This document shows positions 54,765-64,000 of a DNA stretch of 64,000 bases, piece by piece. A program made the position numbers and the translations under genes. The DNA is from BS150m-G50 sp964501185 [NCBI: uncultured Bacteroidia bacterium] (GTDB lineage Bacteria > CAIWAD01 > BS150m-G50): the NCBI GenBank assembly GCA_964501185.1, contig CAZCRT010000012.1, positions 1 through 64,000 of the forward strand. The letters are read 5' to 3'. The notes under the pieces were generated by a model. That model was not told the origin of the DNA, did no database searches, and worked only from the letters and a program-made list of their open reading frames with translations. How positions within the stretch are numbered: position 1 is the stretch's first letter; each line of letters begins with the position of its first letter.

Positions 54765-56980
54765 TGGACCTGACACACCTGAATGAACCGCAGCGCCTGG
54801 CAGTGGAAACCACGGAGGGCCCATTACTGGTGCTGGCCGGGGCAGGCAGCGGTAAAACCAGAGTACTCACCTGGCGTATTGCCAGATTGCTGGAAAGCGG
54901 AGCCTGCAAACCCTGGCAGGTGCTGGCCCTGACCTTTACCAATAAGGCGGCCGGGGAGATGAAAGAGCGTGTGCGGCAATTGATTGGAGAAGCCGCTGAC
55001 GAACTCTGGATCGGCACCTTCCATTCCGTCTTCGCCAAGATATTGCGTCGAGAAATAGAAGCGCTGGGCTACAGCCGCAATTTCGTAATCTATGACGCGG
55101 ATGATCAGCTGAAATTGATCAAGTCGGTAATGCTGGAGCTGGGTTACGATCCCCGGGAGCTTAAGCCGAAGATGATTCGTAATCGTATTACTGATGCAAA
55201 AAACAGCGACCAGAGTCCGGACCAGTTCGCAGAGAAGAACAACGCACACCTTGACGAAACAATTCACAAAATCTACGTCCACTATGAACTGCAGTTAAAG
55301 CAGAACAACGCCCTCGATTTTGACGATCTGCTGACCAAGCCACTGCAGCTGTTCAGGGCTGTTCCTGACCGTCTCCAGTTTTATCAGGAACGCTTTCGCT
55401 ATATTCTGATAGACGAATATCAGGATACCAACCGGGTGCAGTATCAGGTAATCCACCAGCTGGCTGATCGTTATCGTAACATCTGCGTTGTGGGTGATGA
55501 TGACCAGTCGATCTACAGCTGGCGTGGTGCTGATATCCGCAACATCCTCGAATTCGAACGGGATTATCCCGGTTGCAGGATTTTCAAACTGGAGCAGAAT
55601 TACCGCTCCACCGGCAATATTCTGAAAACCGCACAGGCGGTAATCGAAAAGAATTCCCACAGGCATCCCAAGAAACTGTGGACCAGCAACGACAACGGTG
55701 AACAGGTGGTGATTACTGTTGCCCGTGACGAGTTGGATGAAGGACGCCGTATCTACGATCAGATCAGGAAGAGTAAAGGGGAGGGGATACCGCTAAGGGA
55801 AATGGCCATCCTCTATCGTACTAACGCTCAGTCCCGCGCTCTGGAAGATGTAATGCGTTCCAACGATATTCCTTATGCCATTGTCGGAGGTACGCGGTTT
55901 TACGAGCGGCGTGAGATCAAGGACCTGCTGGCTTACCTGAAGCTGCTGGTTAATCCGCAGGATGATGTTGCATTTCGTAGAATTGTCAATTATCCCCGTC
56001 GTGGTATAGGTGCTGCCACGTTGCAACTGCTTGAGGAGGCAGCCCGGGAGCGGAAGCTTCCCCTGACCGGTGTGATCCGGGAGCAGGAGGTACTGAATGG
56101 TTTGCGTGCCGCGGTACGCAACCGGCTGGGAGATTTTAACCTGTTGCTGGATACACTGCAGGATATGAAGAATGACACACCTCCTGGAGAACTGCTGCAG
56201 GAGCTTATCGACGAAATTGACCTGATGGAGGAACTGCGCCGGGAGGGGCCGGAAGGCGAGGATCGCATAGCCAACGTGCAGGAGCTCAAAGCCGCTCTGG
56301 ATAGTTTCTATGAGGAAACCCGGGAGACACTGCAGGATTTTCTGGAGCAATCTTCACTTATGAGCGACGTCGACAGATGGGAGGACGCGGAGGACCGCAT
56401 CGTCATGATGACAGCCCACAGCGCCAAAGGCCTGGAGTTCGATACTGTTTTCGTTTCCGGGCTGGAGGAGGGGCTTTTCCCGATACAGCGGCTTGATGAC
56501 CCTCAGGCTGCTGAAGAAGAACGACGTCTTTTTTACGTGGCAGTAACCCGTGCCCGCAGGCGGTTATTTCTGCTCCGTGCCCGCAGCCGACGTCTCTGGT
56601 CAGGCAGGCAGCGCAGCTATGCTTCCAGTTTCCTCAGCGGATTGCCACAGGAGACAGTACAGGATGGCTATATGCCAGCCGAAGAGGACGTCTCAGATCG
56701 TCTGCGCGCTCTGCAAAAAGAAGCGCAGGGAGGCGGATTCAGGCCAGCGGGAAGACCGGCTGGTCAAACGCGGCCTGCAGATGTACCGGACTATGATGAT
56801 GGTAACCAGGAGATGGAAAATATCAGGGTTGGGGTATGGGTGCGGCATCCTACATTCGGTATAGGGGAAGTACTGCAGATAAGCGGTATGGGTAACAGTG
56901 CCCGCATCAAAGTACGCTTTGAACACTCTGTCAAAAAGCTGGTTGCGGGTTATGCTCATCTCAGCGTTATTGAGGAGTAG
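54764..56980 (+). CDS. pcrA: UvrD/PcrA family DNA helicase
   Basis: A 738-residue superfamily 1A 3'-5' helicase used in repair and in clearing RNA polymerase or RecA from DNA. Motifs in order: Q motif (LNEPQRLAVE), Walker A GAGSGKT, DEYQDTN, VGDDDQSIYSWRGA, LEQNYRSTGNIL, VMMTAHSAKGLEF and VAVTRARRRLF. The C-terminal Tudor-like domain that binds RNA polymerase in PcrA is present (VGVWVRHPTFGIGEVLQI). That favours PcrA/UvrD over Rep. ATG 54764 shares one base with the mltG stop and has GGAGG upstream. Confidence 0.94.
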   Translation: MDLTHLNEPQRLAVETTEGPLLVLAGAGSGKTRVLTWRIARLLESGACKPWQVLALTFTNKAAGEMKERVRQLIGEAADELWIGTFHSVFAKILRREIEALGYSRNFVIYDADDQLKLIKSVMLELGYDPRELKPKMIRNRITDAKNSDQSPDQFAEKNNAHLDETIHKIYVHYELQLKQNNALDFDDLLTKPLQLFRAVPDRLQFYQERFRYILIDEYQDTNRVQYQVIHQLADRYRNICVVGDDDQSIYSWRGADIRNILEFERDYPGCRIFKLEQNYRSTGNILKTAQAVIEKNSHRHPKKLWTSNDNGEQVVITVARDELDEGRRIYDQIRKSKGEGIPLREMAILYRTNAQSRALEDVMRSNDIPYAIVGGTRFYERREIKDLLAYLKLLVNPQDDVAFRRIVNYPRRGIGAATLQLLEEAARERKLPLTGVIREQEVLNGLRAAVRNRLGDFNLLLDTLQDMKNDTPPGELLQELIDEIDLMEELRREGPEGEDRIANVQELKAALDSFYEETRETLQDFLEQSSLMSDVDRWEDAEDRIVMMTAHSAKGLEFDTVFVSGLEEGLFPIQRLDDPQAAEEERRLFYVAVTRARRRLFLLRARSRRLWSGRQRSYASSFLSGLPQETVQDGYMPAEEDVSDRLRALQKEAQGGGFRPAGRPAGQTRPADVPDYDDGNQEMENIRVGVWVRHPTFGIGEVLQISGMGNSARIKVRFEHSVKKLVAGYAHLSVIEE

Positions 56981-56992
56981 GGTGTAGGACTT

Positions 56993-57354
56993 ACGTCATT
57001 CCCGCGAAGGCGGGAATCCAGGAGCAGCTAGTTATGAAAGATCCTTATGTTTACATTCTGGCTAGTAAGAGAAATGGGACACTGTACATCGGCATAACCA
57101 GCGATTTGCTCAGGAGGGTTTGGGAGCACAGGAACAATCTGGTTGAAGGATTCACCAAGCGTTACGGAGTGCATAAACTGGTGTATCTTGAGGCACACCA
57201 GGAAATGATTTCAGCAATCACAAGAGAAAAGCAGATCAAGAAATGGAATCGCTCATGGAAACTACGCTTGATCGAAGACGAGAATCCTGAATGGCTGGAT
57301 TTGTATGACTCTTTGATTGAATATGCTGGATTCCCGCCTGCGCGGGAATGACGT
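56993..57354 (+). mobile_element. Small GIY-YIG element bounded by 31-bp inverted repeats
   Basis: The left end (56993-57023) and right end (57324-57354) are inverted complements, matching at 29 of 31 bases. Each is itself a small palindrome built on ATTCCCGCG-AGGCGGGAAT, the kind of repeat dispersed in many genomes (similar to Neisseria dRS3). The GIY-YIG gene fills the interior: its Shine-Dalgarno touches the left repeat and its last codons lie in the right repeat. The unit looks like one 362-bp transposable or homing cassette. Confidence 0.65.
57034..57351 (+). CDS. Small GIY-YIG nuclease family protein
   Basis: A 105-residue protein with a single GIY-YIG domain: VYILASKRNGTLYIGIT (the YVY...YIG core), the Arg in LLRRVWEHRN, and the Glu in TREKQIKKWNRSWKLRLIE. 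It is of the UPF0213/YhbQ-like type. Family members cleave DNA in homing, repair or restriction, but the small stand-alone type is poorly characterised. ATG 57034 has AGGAG 9 bases upstream. The C-terminal AGFPPARE is encoded by the right inverted repeat, which means that repeat and gene have moved together. Confidence 0.85.
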   Translation: MKDPYVYILASKRNGTLYIGITSDLLRRVWEHRNNLVEGFTKRYGVHKLVYLEAHQEMISAITREKQIKKWNRSWKLRLIEDENPEWLDLYDSLIEYAGFPPARE

Positions 57355-57527
57355 TGTTTGTCGATTGGAAAATGTCCCTCAAGAGAAAAGAGTCTCTTGT
57401 GCATGAGTGCAGGTAAGCAATCGTAGCGAAGTGCATATCTGTTACCCCTGTCTATATGTGAATCGGGCAACTGGAGTGTTTTCCACTTGAAGCAACGAGG
57501 GTATTATATGAATCACTCGGGAGCAGC

Positions 57528-60500
57528 ATGATCGGCAGGAAAGCAGTGTTCGGAATAATCGTCTTACTCATGGGCACATTAACCGGAGTTGCCCTGGCTG
57601 ACGCCGACAGCGAGGGGCGTGATTTTGACTACGCCGGCAAACTGTATCACGATGAGTTATATGATGTCGCCGCACAGCAGTATGCCGAATTTATCCGGCG
57701 CTATCCTACCAGTCCCCGTATCCCGGAAGCATTTTTCATGCAGGGGGAATGCCTCTTCAAGGAAGAGGATTTCGTCTCCGCCCGCCGCATGTACCAACGG
57801 GTAGTACTGGAATATGCTGACAGCAGGCAGGTGCCGGATGCGCAACTTAAAACCGGTGAATGCTACAACCTGGAGGGGAACCTGCCAGCGGCACTGGAGA
57901 ATTTCGTAAGGGTGGCAGATCTCGCTCCAGATGCCCCCCTGGCGCCGCTCGGACTGCTTAAAGCCGCCAGAGTGGCAGTTGAGACCGGCAATCCTGATCG
58001 GGCGTCAGGGCTTCTGGAGAGACTGGAACTCAGCTACGAGACCTCACCTCACTATTTTGCCGCACTTCTGCTGAAAGCGCGTATCGCTGATGATCTGGAA
58101 AACTACAGTGATGCCGAGTTGGCTCTGAAAAAGATACCACTCGATAGAGCCGGTGACGAGATAGCCCTGCAGACAACTCTGCTGCTGGCGCAGGTGCATT
58201 TCAGCCGTGGTTTCTTTGAAGAGGGTGTTACTCTGCTGGAGAAGAGATTGGGGCAGACAGATGATGCCGTTGAAGCCGACCGTCTGCGCCTCGAGCTGGC
58301 GCGCCTGCTGGTGACGATAGGTGATTACAACGCTGCACGGCAGGCGCTGAGTGTGGCCGGTACCGGGGCAGGCTCCCGGGAAGACTGGCTGGAACTGCTC
58401 GGTGATATCCATTACTTCAACGATAACCCTGACAGTGCGCTGACAGCCTGGGAACAGATAACCACACCCGATCTGATACAGAACTTCAAGATTGCCTGGA
58501 CAGCGGATCAGCAGGGGCTCTTCCGCAAGGCAAGGCCGGCAGCCCTGCAGGTTTATCAGACAGCCGATTCCACACAGGAGGCATTCAGGCGCTGGGCGCT
58601 CCGCTGGTTCCTGGAGAATCCGGAACACGCTGGTGGGCTGGATTTGCCGCGTCTTGTTCGGGAGATCCAGGAGACCGAACCCGCCTGGGCGCTTTCGCTG
58701 ATGCGTTACTATCGTCAGACAGAACAATGGTCACAGGCGGACTATCTGGTTGCGAGATTGCAGCCGGGGCAGCAACCGGAGGCGGATGAACTGGCACTGG
58801 AGATAATCCACCTGCGTACATCCGGTGGGCAATACGAGATGGCTGATCGTCTCTGTGATTCATTCAGAAGAAACTACCCGGCTTCGCCACTGCTGCAGGA
58901 AGTCGAGCAGCTGCAGTGGAAGGAAATCACGCCACGGGTAAGGCTGGCTGAGCTGCTGCCACGTATCACAACCCTGCTGCTGTCAGGCACTGAAGGGGCG
59001 GGTAACCTGTCTGCGGAACTAGGCCTGTTGTACGCAGAAGAGTTGCATGATGATGCTCAGGCAATGCCTCTTCTGGCGCAGGCGATTCGCGAAGGTGGGG
59101 ATGACAGCGTCACCCGGGGGGCTCAATTCCATCTGCTGCGTATCCGTAGTGCAGGTGGGGAAGATGTTCGAGTCCCCCTGCGACAGTTGATCGAGAACGG
59201 ATTACCCACTCCCTGGAGATCGCAGGCTGTTCTGCTGCTGGCTGAGAATGAAGCTTCTGTAGCAGGCGGGACGGCTGCAGGTGATAGTCTGGAATACTAC
59301 AAAGTGTATCTCAATACACTGGAACCGCTGGCAGGGACTGACAGGCAACTGATGTGGGAAGCTGCTGTGGCCGGACTCAGTCTGTCCAGGCTGGAACCTG
59401 ACCTGAATCAGGCGAAGCTGGTTGCCCGGCAGGCTCTGGTGATGCTTGATAACAGCGGGATAGTTGATGCTTCAGGACTGATACTGAGGGCCGGTCTGGC
59501 AGAACAGGTTTCGGATATGGTGCTGACCGCAAATTCCTGCCGCCGCCTGTTGGAGGAGTACCCCGGGACCAGGGAAGCGGCAGCTGCTTTGCAACAACTT
59601 TTCTATCTGCCAGATCTGACGGAAGAAGAACGGCTGCAGATTGTCAGGCACTTCCAGGCGGACTTCTGGTATCATCCTGCCGCACAGGAGCTGGATATCG
59701 AAATGGCGCGTCTGCTGTCAGCCTCGGGTAATCACACAGCCGCACTGAAGATCTACCTCAACCTGAACCACCGGTTAGAAGCAGAGCGATTACCGGTTAA
59801 CATTATGCCGGTAAGCGCACCCGCTAACGAGTACGAGATTGGCAGATTATACCTGCTGCTTGACCAACCACAGGAAGCGCTGGTTCATTTTCTGCGCTAC
59901 CTCTCCGCAGGTGCTACCGGTGATCGTTACCTGGATGCACTTTTTCGTATAGGTGAGGTTTACGCTCAGCTGGGTGACAATCCACGGGCAACTGCCTACT
60001 GGTCCTACCTGTTGCGGAATCACCCACAACATCCCGGTACGCTGGAGGCGATGCGGAAGCTGGCCTATCTCGAATTTAATCAGGAACAACCTGCAGCTGC
60101 GCAGGAATTGTTTCAACGGCTGGAGCAGCTTCAACCGGCACAGGCTTCAGAGTACCGGTTTTTCATAATACTCGCCGATCTGCGGACCGGTCAACTTGAG
60201 CGGGCGAAAACGAGCATCGGTCGTTATCTGAGGGATTACAAGCAGCAGGTACTGGAAGACACATGTGTTACCCGCTACCGTTGGGAAAAGGGGCGCTATC
60301 TGTTGCAACAGCAGCAGTATGATGAGGCGAAGAAGTTGCTTGAAATGGTTCTTAGAGTAAAAGGAACAGATAAGTATCACGCCGAGGCACGTTATGAACT
60401 GGCCCGGTTGCAGGTATTGCTGGGAAATGAAGAGACCGCAATAAGCAGGTTGCAACAGCTGCAACAGGAACTGTCCGCTGGAGAACTGCGTGGAAGGGTT

Positions 60501-61103
60501 CAACTGACCCTGGGGACGCTCTATTCCCGTAATGGTAATCTGGAGCAGGCGGTACTGGCTTTCCGAAATTCCCTGATCGATCTGAATCAGCGCAGCGATC
60601 GGATGGCCGCTTTGAGCAATCTGGTTGCCGCCTACAAAATGATGAACCTGCCAGAGGCTGCCGTCCCGATACTTCAGGAGCTGCTGGATCTATCTGCCGA
60701 TCCGGAGGAGATTGACCAGCGGCGCATAGAAATGGGTAACCTGTATCGTACCAGCGGCTACACGGACAAGGCGTTGGAACTGTTCCGCAAACTGCTGCAG
60801 ACTGCTGATCGTGAGAACTCCGCCGCCATTCAATACTATATCGGACAGAGTTACTACGATCGCGGCGATTATGAAACCGCTATCGCTGAATTTCTCAAGG
60901 TCACTTACTTCAACTACCATTCTGAGCTGGAATGGGAGATTACCGCCATCTACCAGGCGGCTCAGGCGTATGAGCAGCTGGGGCAATGGGACCGGGCGCG
61001 GGATTTATATCGACGGATAATTGCCGACCGGGGTTTGAGCAGCAGTTTTGGCAAGAGCGCGGCTGAACGCCTGAAGTCAATTGATTCACTGGAGCAGGAA
61101 TAA
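57528..61103 (+). CDS. Large periplasmic TPR-repeat protein
   Basis: A 1191-residue exported protein consisting almost entirely of tetratricopeptide repeats. Signal peptide MIGRKAVFGIIVLLMGTL to VALA, then BamD/YbgF-like repeats (KLYHDELYDVAAQQYAEFIR; PEAFFMQGECLFKEEDFVSA) and many more to the end (AIQYYIGQSYYDRGDYETAI; AQAYEQLGQWDRARDLYRR). Such proteins scaffold envelope complexes; no catalytic motif is seen. ATG 57528 follows GGGAG. Its stop overlaps the nadC start (TAATG), which probably reflects gene packing rather than shared function. Confidence 0.85.
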   Translation: MIGRKAVFGIIVLLMGTLTGVALADADSEGRDFDYAGKLYHDELYDVAAQQYAEFIRRYPTSPRIPEAFFMQGECLFKEEDFVSARRMYQRVVLEYADSRQVPDAQLKTGECYNLEGNLPAALENFVRVADLAPDAPLAPLGLLKAARVAVETGNPDRASGLLERLELSYETSPHYFAALLLKARIADDLENYSDAELALKKIPLDRAGDEIALQTTLLLAQVHFSRGFFEEGVTLLEKRLGQTDDAVEADRLRLELARLLVTIGDYNAARQALSVAGTGAGSREDWLELLGDIHYFNDNPDSALTAWEQITTPDLIQNFKIAWTADQQGLFRKARPAALQVYQTADSTQEAFRRWALRWFLENPEHAGGLDLPRLVREIQETEPAWALSLMRYYRQTEQWSQADYLVARLQPGQQPEADELALEIIHLRTSGGQYEMADRLCDSFRRNYPASPLLQEVEQLQWKEITPRVRLAELLPRITTLLLSGTEGAGNLSAELGLLYAEELHDDAQAMPLLAQAIREGGDDSVTRGAQFHLLRIRSAGGEDVRVPLRQLIENGLPTPWRSQAVLLLAENEASVAGGTAAGDSLEYYKVYLNTLEPLAGTDRQLMWEAAVAGLSLSRLEPDLNQAKLVARQALVMLDNSGIVDASGLILRAGLAEQVSDMVLTANSCRRLLEEYPGTREAAAALQQLFYLPDLTEEERLQIVRHFQADFWYHPAAQELDIEMARLLSASGNHTAALKIYLNLNHRLEAERLPVNIMPVSAPANEYEIGRLYLLLDQPQEALVHFLRYLSAGATGDRYLDALFRIGEVYAQLGDNPRATAYWSYLLRNHPQHPGTLEAMRKLAYLEFNQEQPAAAQELFQRLEQLQPAQASEYRFFIILADLRTGQLERAKTSIGRYLRDYKQQVLEDTCVTRYRWEKGRYLLQQQQYDEAKKLLEMVLRVKGTDKYHAEARYELARLQVLLGNEETAISRLQQLQQELSAGELRGRVQLTLGTLYSRNGNLEQAVLAFRNSLIDLNQRSDRMAALSNLVAAYKMMNLPEAAVPILQELLDLSADPEEIDQRRIEMGNLYRTSGYTDKALELFRKLLQTADRENSAAIQYYIGQSYYDRGDYETAIAEFLKVTYFNYHSELEWEITAIYQAAQAYEQLGQWDRARDLYRRIIADRGLSSSFGKSAAERLKSIDSLEQE

Positions 61104-61951
61104 TGGAAGAACGAATACTGGCGAGTGCCCGTCATCTGATTGACCTGGCATTAGCTGAAGACCTCGATACAGCGGGCGACATAACCAGCAGGGCGATATT
61201 CACAAATGAAGAGGCAGCTGCAAAAGTTGTAACCAAGCAAACAGGTGTTATTGCCGGCCTGTTTATAGCGAAGCTGGTATACGATGCTCTCGGGAGTGAA
61301 GTGCAATCTGAAGAGCTTGCCAAAGATGGTGATCGGGTTAAGCAGGGTGTCACCATATTGCGTTTGAAAGGACCGGTACAGCAGATACTGGCAGGAGAAC
61401 GTACGCTGTTGAACTTTCTGGGGCGGCTTTCCGGGATAGCTACCAGTGCTGACCTTCATCTGGCAGAACAACCGGGGGAGTTGCCACTGCTGCTGGACAC
61501 CCGTAAGACAACACCCGGCTACCGTCTTCTTGAGAAATACGCCGTTCGTACCGGTGGCATGCAGAACCACCGGATGGGCCTGTACGATCAGTATATGATC
61601 AAGGATAATCATATCGCCGCGGCAGGCAGTGTTACCCGGGCACTGGAGCTGGTGTTTGAGCATCGACAGCAACTGGGTGAAGACCTGCCGGTAGAGATCG
61701 AGGTCTGCAGCCTGGAGCAGTTCAGCGAGGCGGTACAGTTGTCACCCGACATCATCATGCTGGATCACTTTGACACAGATATGATTCATGCTGTCCGGGA
61801 GATTCCCCATTCCGGAATCCAGCTGGAGTTATCCGGAAATATCACCGCTGACCGGATCAGCGAACTGGTGGACAGCGGTATCAAGTTTGTATCGATAGGA
61901 GCCGTTACCCATTCCGCCCCGACTTTCGATTTCTCGATGCGGATCGGCTAG
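61103..61951 (+). CDS. nadC: Nicotinate-nucleotide pyrophosphorylase (quinolinate phosphoribosyltransferase)
   Basis: A 282-residue enzyme of de novo NAD synthesis that converts quinolinate and PRPP to nicotinate mononucleotide, CO2 and PPi. Signature segments: AEDLDTAGDITSRAIF, AGERTLLNFLGRLSGIAT, DTRKTTPGYRLLEKYAVRTG with the PRPP-binding Arg/Lys cluster, NHRMGLYDQYMIKDNHI, EVCSLEQ, LDHFD and SGNITADRISEL. Length is normal. ATG 61103 overlaps the stop of the TPR gene by one base. No other NAD-synthesis genes are nearby. Confidence 0.95.
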   Translation: MEERILASARHLIDLALAEDLDTAGDITSRAIFTNEEAAAKVVTKQTGVIAGLFIAKLVYDALGSEVQSEELAKDGDRVKQGVTILRLKGPVQQILAGERTLLNFLGRLSGIATSADLHLAEQPGELPLLLDTRKTTPGYRLLEKYAVRTGGMQNHRMGLYDQYMIKDNHIAAAGSVTRALELVFEHRQQLGEDLPVEIEVCSLEQFSEAVQLSPDIIMLDHFDTDMIHAVREIPHSGIQLELSGNITADRISELVDSGIKFVSIGAVTHSAPTFDFSMRIG

Positions 61952-62398
61952 ATCAGCAGGCTCATGTCGCGAGCCCTTTGTGCACTGTTTAGATATACCA
62001 GCAATCTTGTCACATAGCCGTCATGGCACTTTTGCGTACCATAGTTCAATTAAGATACCACTGAACCCTATTGACCAGATGCTTTGAGGACATCAGCTTC
62101 TCCAGACTCCCTGTCAACAGCCTTACTCTCCACTCACCATAAAACTGAATTACCTTGACAAAGTAGGACTGGAAAGGTAGAATTTGGCTTATAGAGGGTT
62201 GTATCGATTATGTAAAAGCAATCTCGGAAGGCACAGCGATATATTTCTGATTTCACTTATCGCTTAGACCGGGTGCTGAAACGCTATCCTACCTGTCAGG
62301 GCAAACGATGATATCTGTGCATATCGGATCTATGACTTTTAATAATTCCCCGATTTTTTTGACACCCAATACATCTATCACAATCAAACGGAGGAAAC
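61952..62398 (+). other. Noncoding spacer before the last receptor gene
   Basis: No gene, tRNA or clear repeat is visible in these 447 bases. A weak hairpin GGCTC/GAGCC (61959-61975) followed by CTTTG could end the nadC transcript. TTGACA occurs at 62359-62364, but no good -10 follows at normal spacing, so I make no promoter call. The receptor's Shine-Dalgarno CGGAGGA sits at 62389-62395. Confidence 0.3.
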
Positions 62399-64000
62399 AT
62401 GAGGAGTAAACTGACAGCAATTTTGCTGGTTGTTCTACTTCCAGTAATGGCGCTGGCCGGTACCGTCGGAAAAATCATTGGTCAGGTGATCGATGACGAA
62501 GGCGGAACCATTGCAGGCGCTAATGTTTACCTGGAAGGGACGACCTTTGGTGCATCTTCAGATGTTGATGGTAACTACACCATCACCAATGTCCCGGCCG
62601 GTAAGTACACACTGGTGTGCTCTGTACTGGGCTACACGAAGGTGAATGTAGCCAATCTGACGGTTATTCCCGATTTTGCCACCCCGCGTGACTTCAACCT
62701 GAGCGCAACCACAATTGCTGGTGAGGCGATCACAGTTGTAGCCACCCGGCCACTCATCCAGCTGGATAAGACCTCATCGGTCCTTATCACACCCAGCGAG
62801 GAGATTCGGGAACTGCCTATCAGTGGTTACAAGGAACTCGTAACCATTCAACCTGGTGTAACGGAGTACACATACTGCATTGACACGAAAGTGCGGTACT
62901 ACAACGAATCCACTAACGGGCCAAGCTTCATGATCAGAGGCGGTCGCCCAGAAGAGGTGCAGTTCAATGTGGACGGCGTTACGCTGAACGATCCCTATTC
63001 CGGTTTCATTACAATCAATGTACCGGAACTGGCCTGGAATGACTTCCTGCTGCACAAGGGTAATTTCAGTGCGGAGTATGGTCGTTACATGTCCGGTGTC
63101 GTGAATTACGCCACCAAGTCCGGTGCAGAAGATTACTCTTTTGGTCTGGAACTGTCCACTGACAACATGAGTGGCGATGGAATGCGTCATGATCAGAATC
63201 TCTATTCCACAGCTTTCGGAGGCCCGCTGCTTCCGGGCGTTGAGAACGTTCGCTTCTTCGTGGCAGCGGATAAGGGTTGGAGCCGTGATCGCAGTCCCTC
63301 CATCAAATGGGATGGGATGAATCAGGACAACACTGACGATTACTATTCCTACTTTGCCAAGATTACTACCCAGCTTACTGATGCCATGAGGCTGGATGTG
63401 GGTACGATCGCCAGCAAAGATGACTGGCTGGAGTATCGTCACAGTTACTACTTCGATACGGCACATCTACCCCGTTACCTCGACAAGAACCAGGTCTATT
63501 ACGGTCGTTTGAATCATTCACTAAGTCCTGATCTGTTCTATGTCCTCTCAGCCAACTACAACAAGGTATCCCGCCTGCGGGGTGACCGCTCCAACTTTGG
63601 TGACACTGAAGAGAATTACCTGGCATATGGCCGCACAGTGCTGCCTGGATCAAGTGGTCTGGATGAGACGATGATGTTCCGTCAGCCCGGTGATCCTGAT
63701 GATCCGTGGCATCTGCAGAACGCCTGGCGTAATTTCATGAAACGGGAGACAGAATCTATCGGTTTCCGTTTCGATATAAACAAGCGCTACCAGGATAACC
63801 ATGACCTGAAGGCCGGTTTTGAGATGCAGAAGTACACCATCAGGTACTATGCCAATTATTTCGCGTACAACATGTATCACCTCGATGCAGAGCTTGATCC
63901 GGAGACTCCTGATGACGAGCGTGCCGATCGCGCCTACCGCGAAGCAAACTTCTTCGGCTGGGATGTAACCAGTCAGGAAGAGACAAGTGGCGGGCTCAAC
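62399..64000 (+). CDS. TonB-dependent receptor, partial (cut by the window end)
   Basis: The first 534 codons of an outer-membrane receptor that runs off the window without a stop. ATG 62399 has GGAGGA upstream. The signal peptide MRSKLTAILLVVLLPVMALA precedes a carboxypeptidase-regulatory-like domain (IIGQVIDDEGGTIAGANVYL; GYTKVNVANLTV), then the plug (LPISGYKELVTIQPGVTEY; SFMIRGGRPEEVQFNVDG; FSAEYGRYMSGVVNYATKSG) and early barrel strands. It is a different paralogue from the two complete receptors in the window. The substrate is unknown. Confidence 0.9.
   Translation, partial: MRSKLTAILLVVLLPVMALAGTVGKIIGQVIDDEGGTIAGANVYLEGTTFGASSDVDGNYTITNVPAGKYTLVCSVLGYTKVNVANLTVIPDFATPRDFNLSATTIAGEAITVVATRPLIQLDKTSSVLITPSEEIRELPISGYKELVTIQPGVTEYTYCIDTKVRYYNESTNGPSFMIRGGRPEEVQFNVDGVTLNDPYSGFITINVPELAWNDFLLHKGNFSAEYGRYMSGVVNYATKSGAEDYSFGLELSTDNMSGDGMRHDQNLYSTAFGGPLLPGVENVRFFVAADKGWSRDRSPSIKWDGMNQDNTDDYYSYFAKITTQLTDAMRLDVGTIASKDDWLEYRHSYYFDTAHLPRYLDKNQVYYGRLNHSLSPDLFYVLSANYNKVSRLRGDRSNFGDTEENYLAYGRTVLPGSSGLDETMMFRQPGDPDDPWHLQNAWRNFMKRETESIGFRFDINKRYQDNHDLKAGFEMQKYTIRYYANYFAYNMYHLDAELDPETPDDERADRAYREANFFGWDVTSQEETSGGLN

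Noticed and set aside
57236-57470. Minus-strand ORFs over the GIY-YIG cassette encoding IPAQAGIQ-like peptides
   Set aside because: This peptide is the usual translation of the ATTCCCGC repeat and does not indicate a gene.

Overview
The window looks like chromosome from an uncultured, probably anaerobic or fermentative Gram-negative bacterium of the FCB (Fibrobacteres-Chlorobi-Bacteroidetes) superphylum or one of its candidate phyla. This is inference from gene content. The signs are TonB-dependent receptors with carboxypeptidase-regulatory-like N-termini, type IX secretion (T9SS) type A-like C-terminal tails with the YPNPFNP motif, a PorV/PorQ-family outer-membrane protein, DUF4301, and many secreted multidomain proteins. 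All genes I accept lie on the + strand. I see no rRNA, tRNA, CRISPR array or classical insertion sequence.

Layout. 1-5.2 kb: a TonB-dependent receptor, a DUF4301 protein and an Old Yellow Enzyme homologue. 5.2-5.65 kb: a repeat-bearing spacer. 5.65-13.9 kb: a complete [FeFe]-hydrogenase locus, with NuoE-, NuoF- and HydA-type subunits, a terminator, then the maturases HydG, HydF and HydE with a DUF2461 gene between hydF and hydE. 14-30.2 kb: a secretome island with a T9SS-tailed protein, four subtilisin-like (S8) peptidases and, last, a redoxin gene whose reading frame is interrupted only by a TGA codon exactly where the first Cys of the WCxxC motif should be. 30.4-35.4 kb: a molybdenum hydroxylase operon (Mo subunit, [2Fe-2S] subunit, FAD subunit, XdhC, MocA). 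35.5-38.9 kb: glutamate dehydrogenase and a T9SS-tailed adhesin-like protein. 39.3-52 kb: a five-gene surface operon (TonB receptor with ten DxNxNG repeats, beta-helix lipoprotein, large secreted protein, PorV-like protein, second lipoprotein). 52-62 kb: a polytopic membrane protein, MltG, PcrA/UvrD helicase, a small GIY-YIG nuclease framed by 31-bp inverted repeats, a TPR protein and NadC. 62.4 kb to the end: a further TonB-dependent receptor, cut by the window edge.

Most interesting observation. The gene at 28543-30165 appears to encode a secreted TlpA/thioredoxin-like selenoprotein (Trp-Sec-Gly-Ala-Cys). A hairpin that starts 5 nt after the TGA and carries a GUU apical loop fits the bacterial SECIS pattern. 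The redoxin is fused to the same roughly 340-residue C-terminal module that ends three neighbouring S8 peptidases, so it is probably exported by the same route. Its 3' flank carries a 93-bp sequence with a stem-loop that is repeated, with 5 differences, after one of those peptidase genes.

How the genes could work together (inference): the hydrogenase would dispose of reducing power from NADH as H2. The secreted proteases, TonB receptors and glutamate dehydrogenase fit a protein- or peptide-degrading lifestyle, and the Mo hydroxylase fits purine or other N-heterocycle use.
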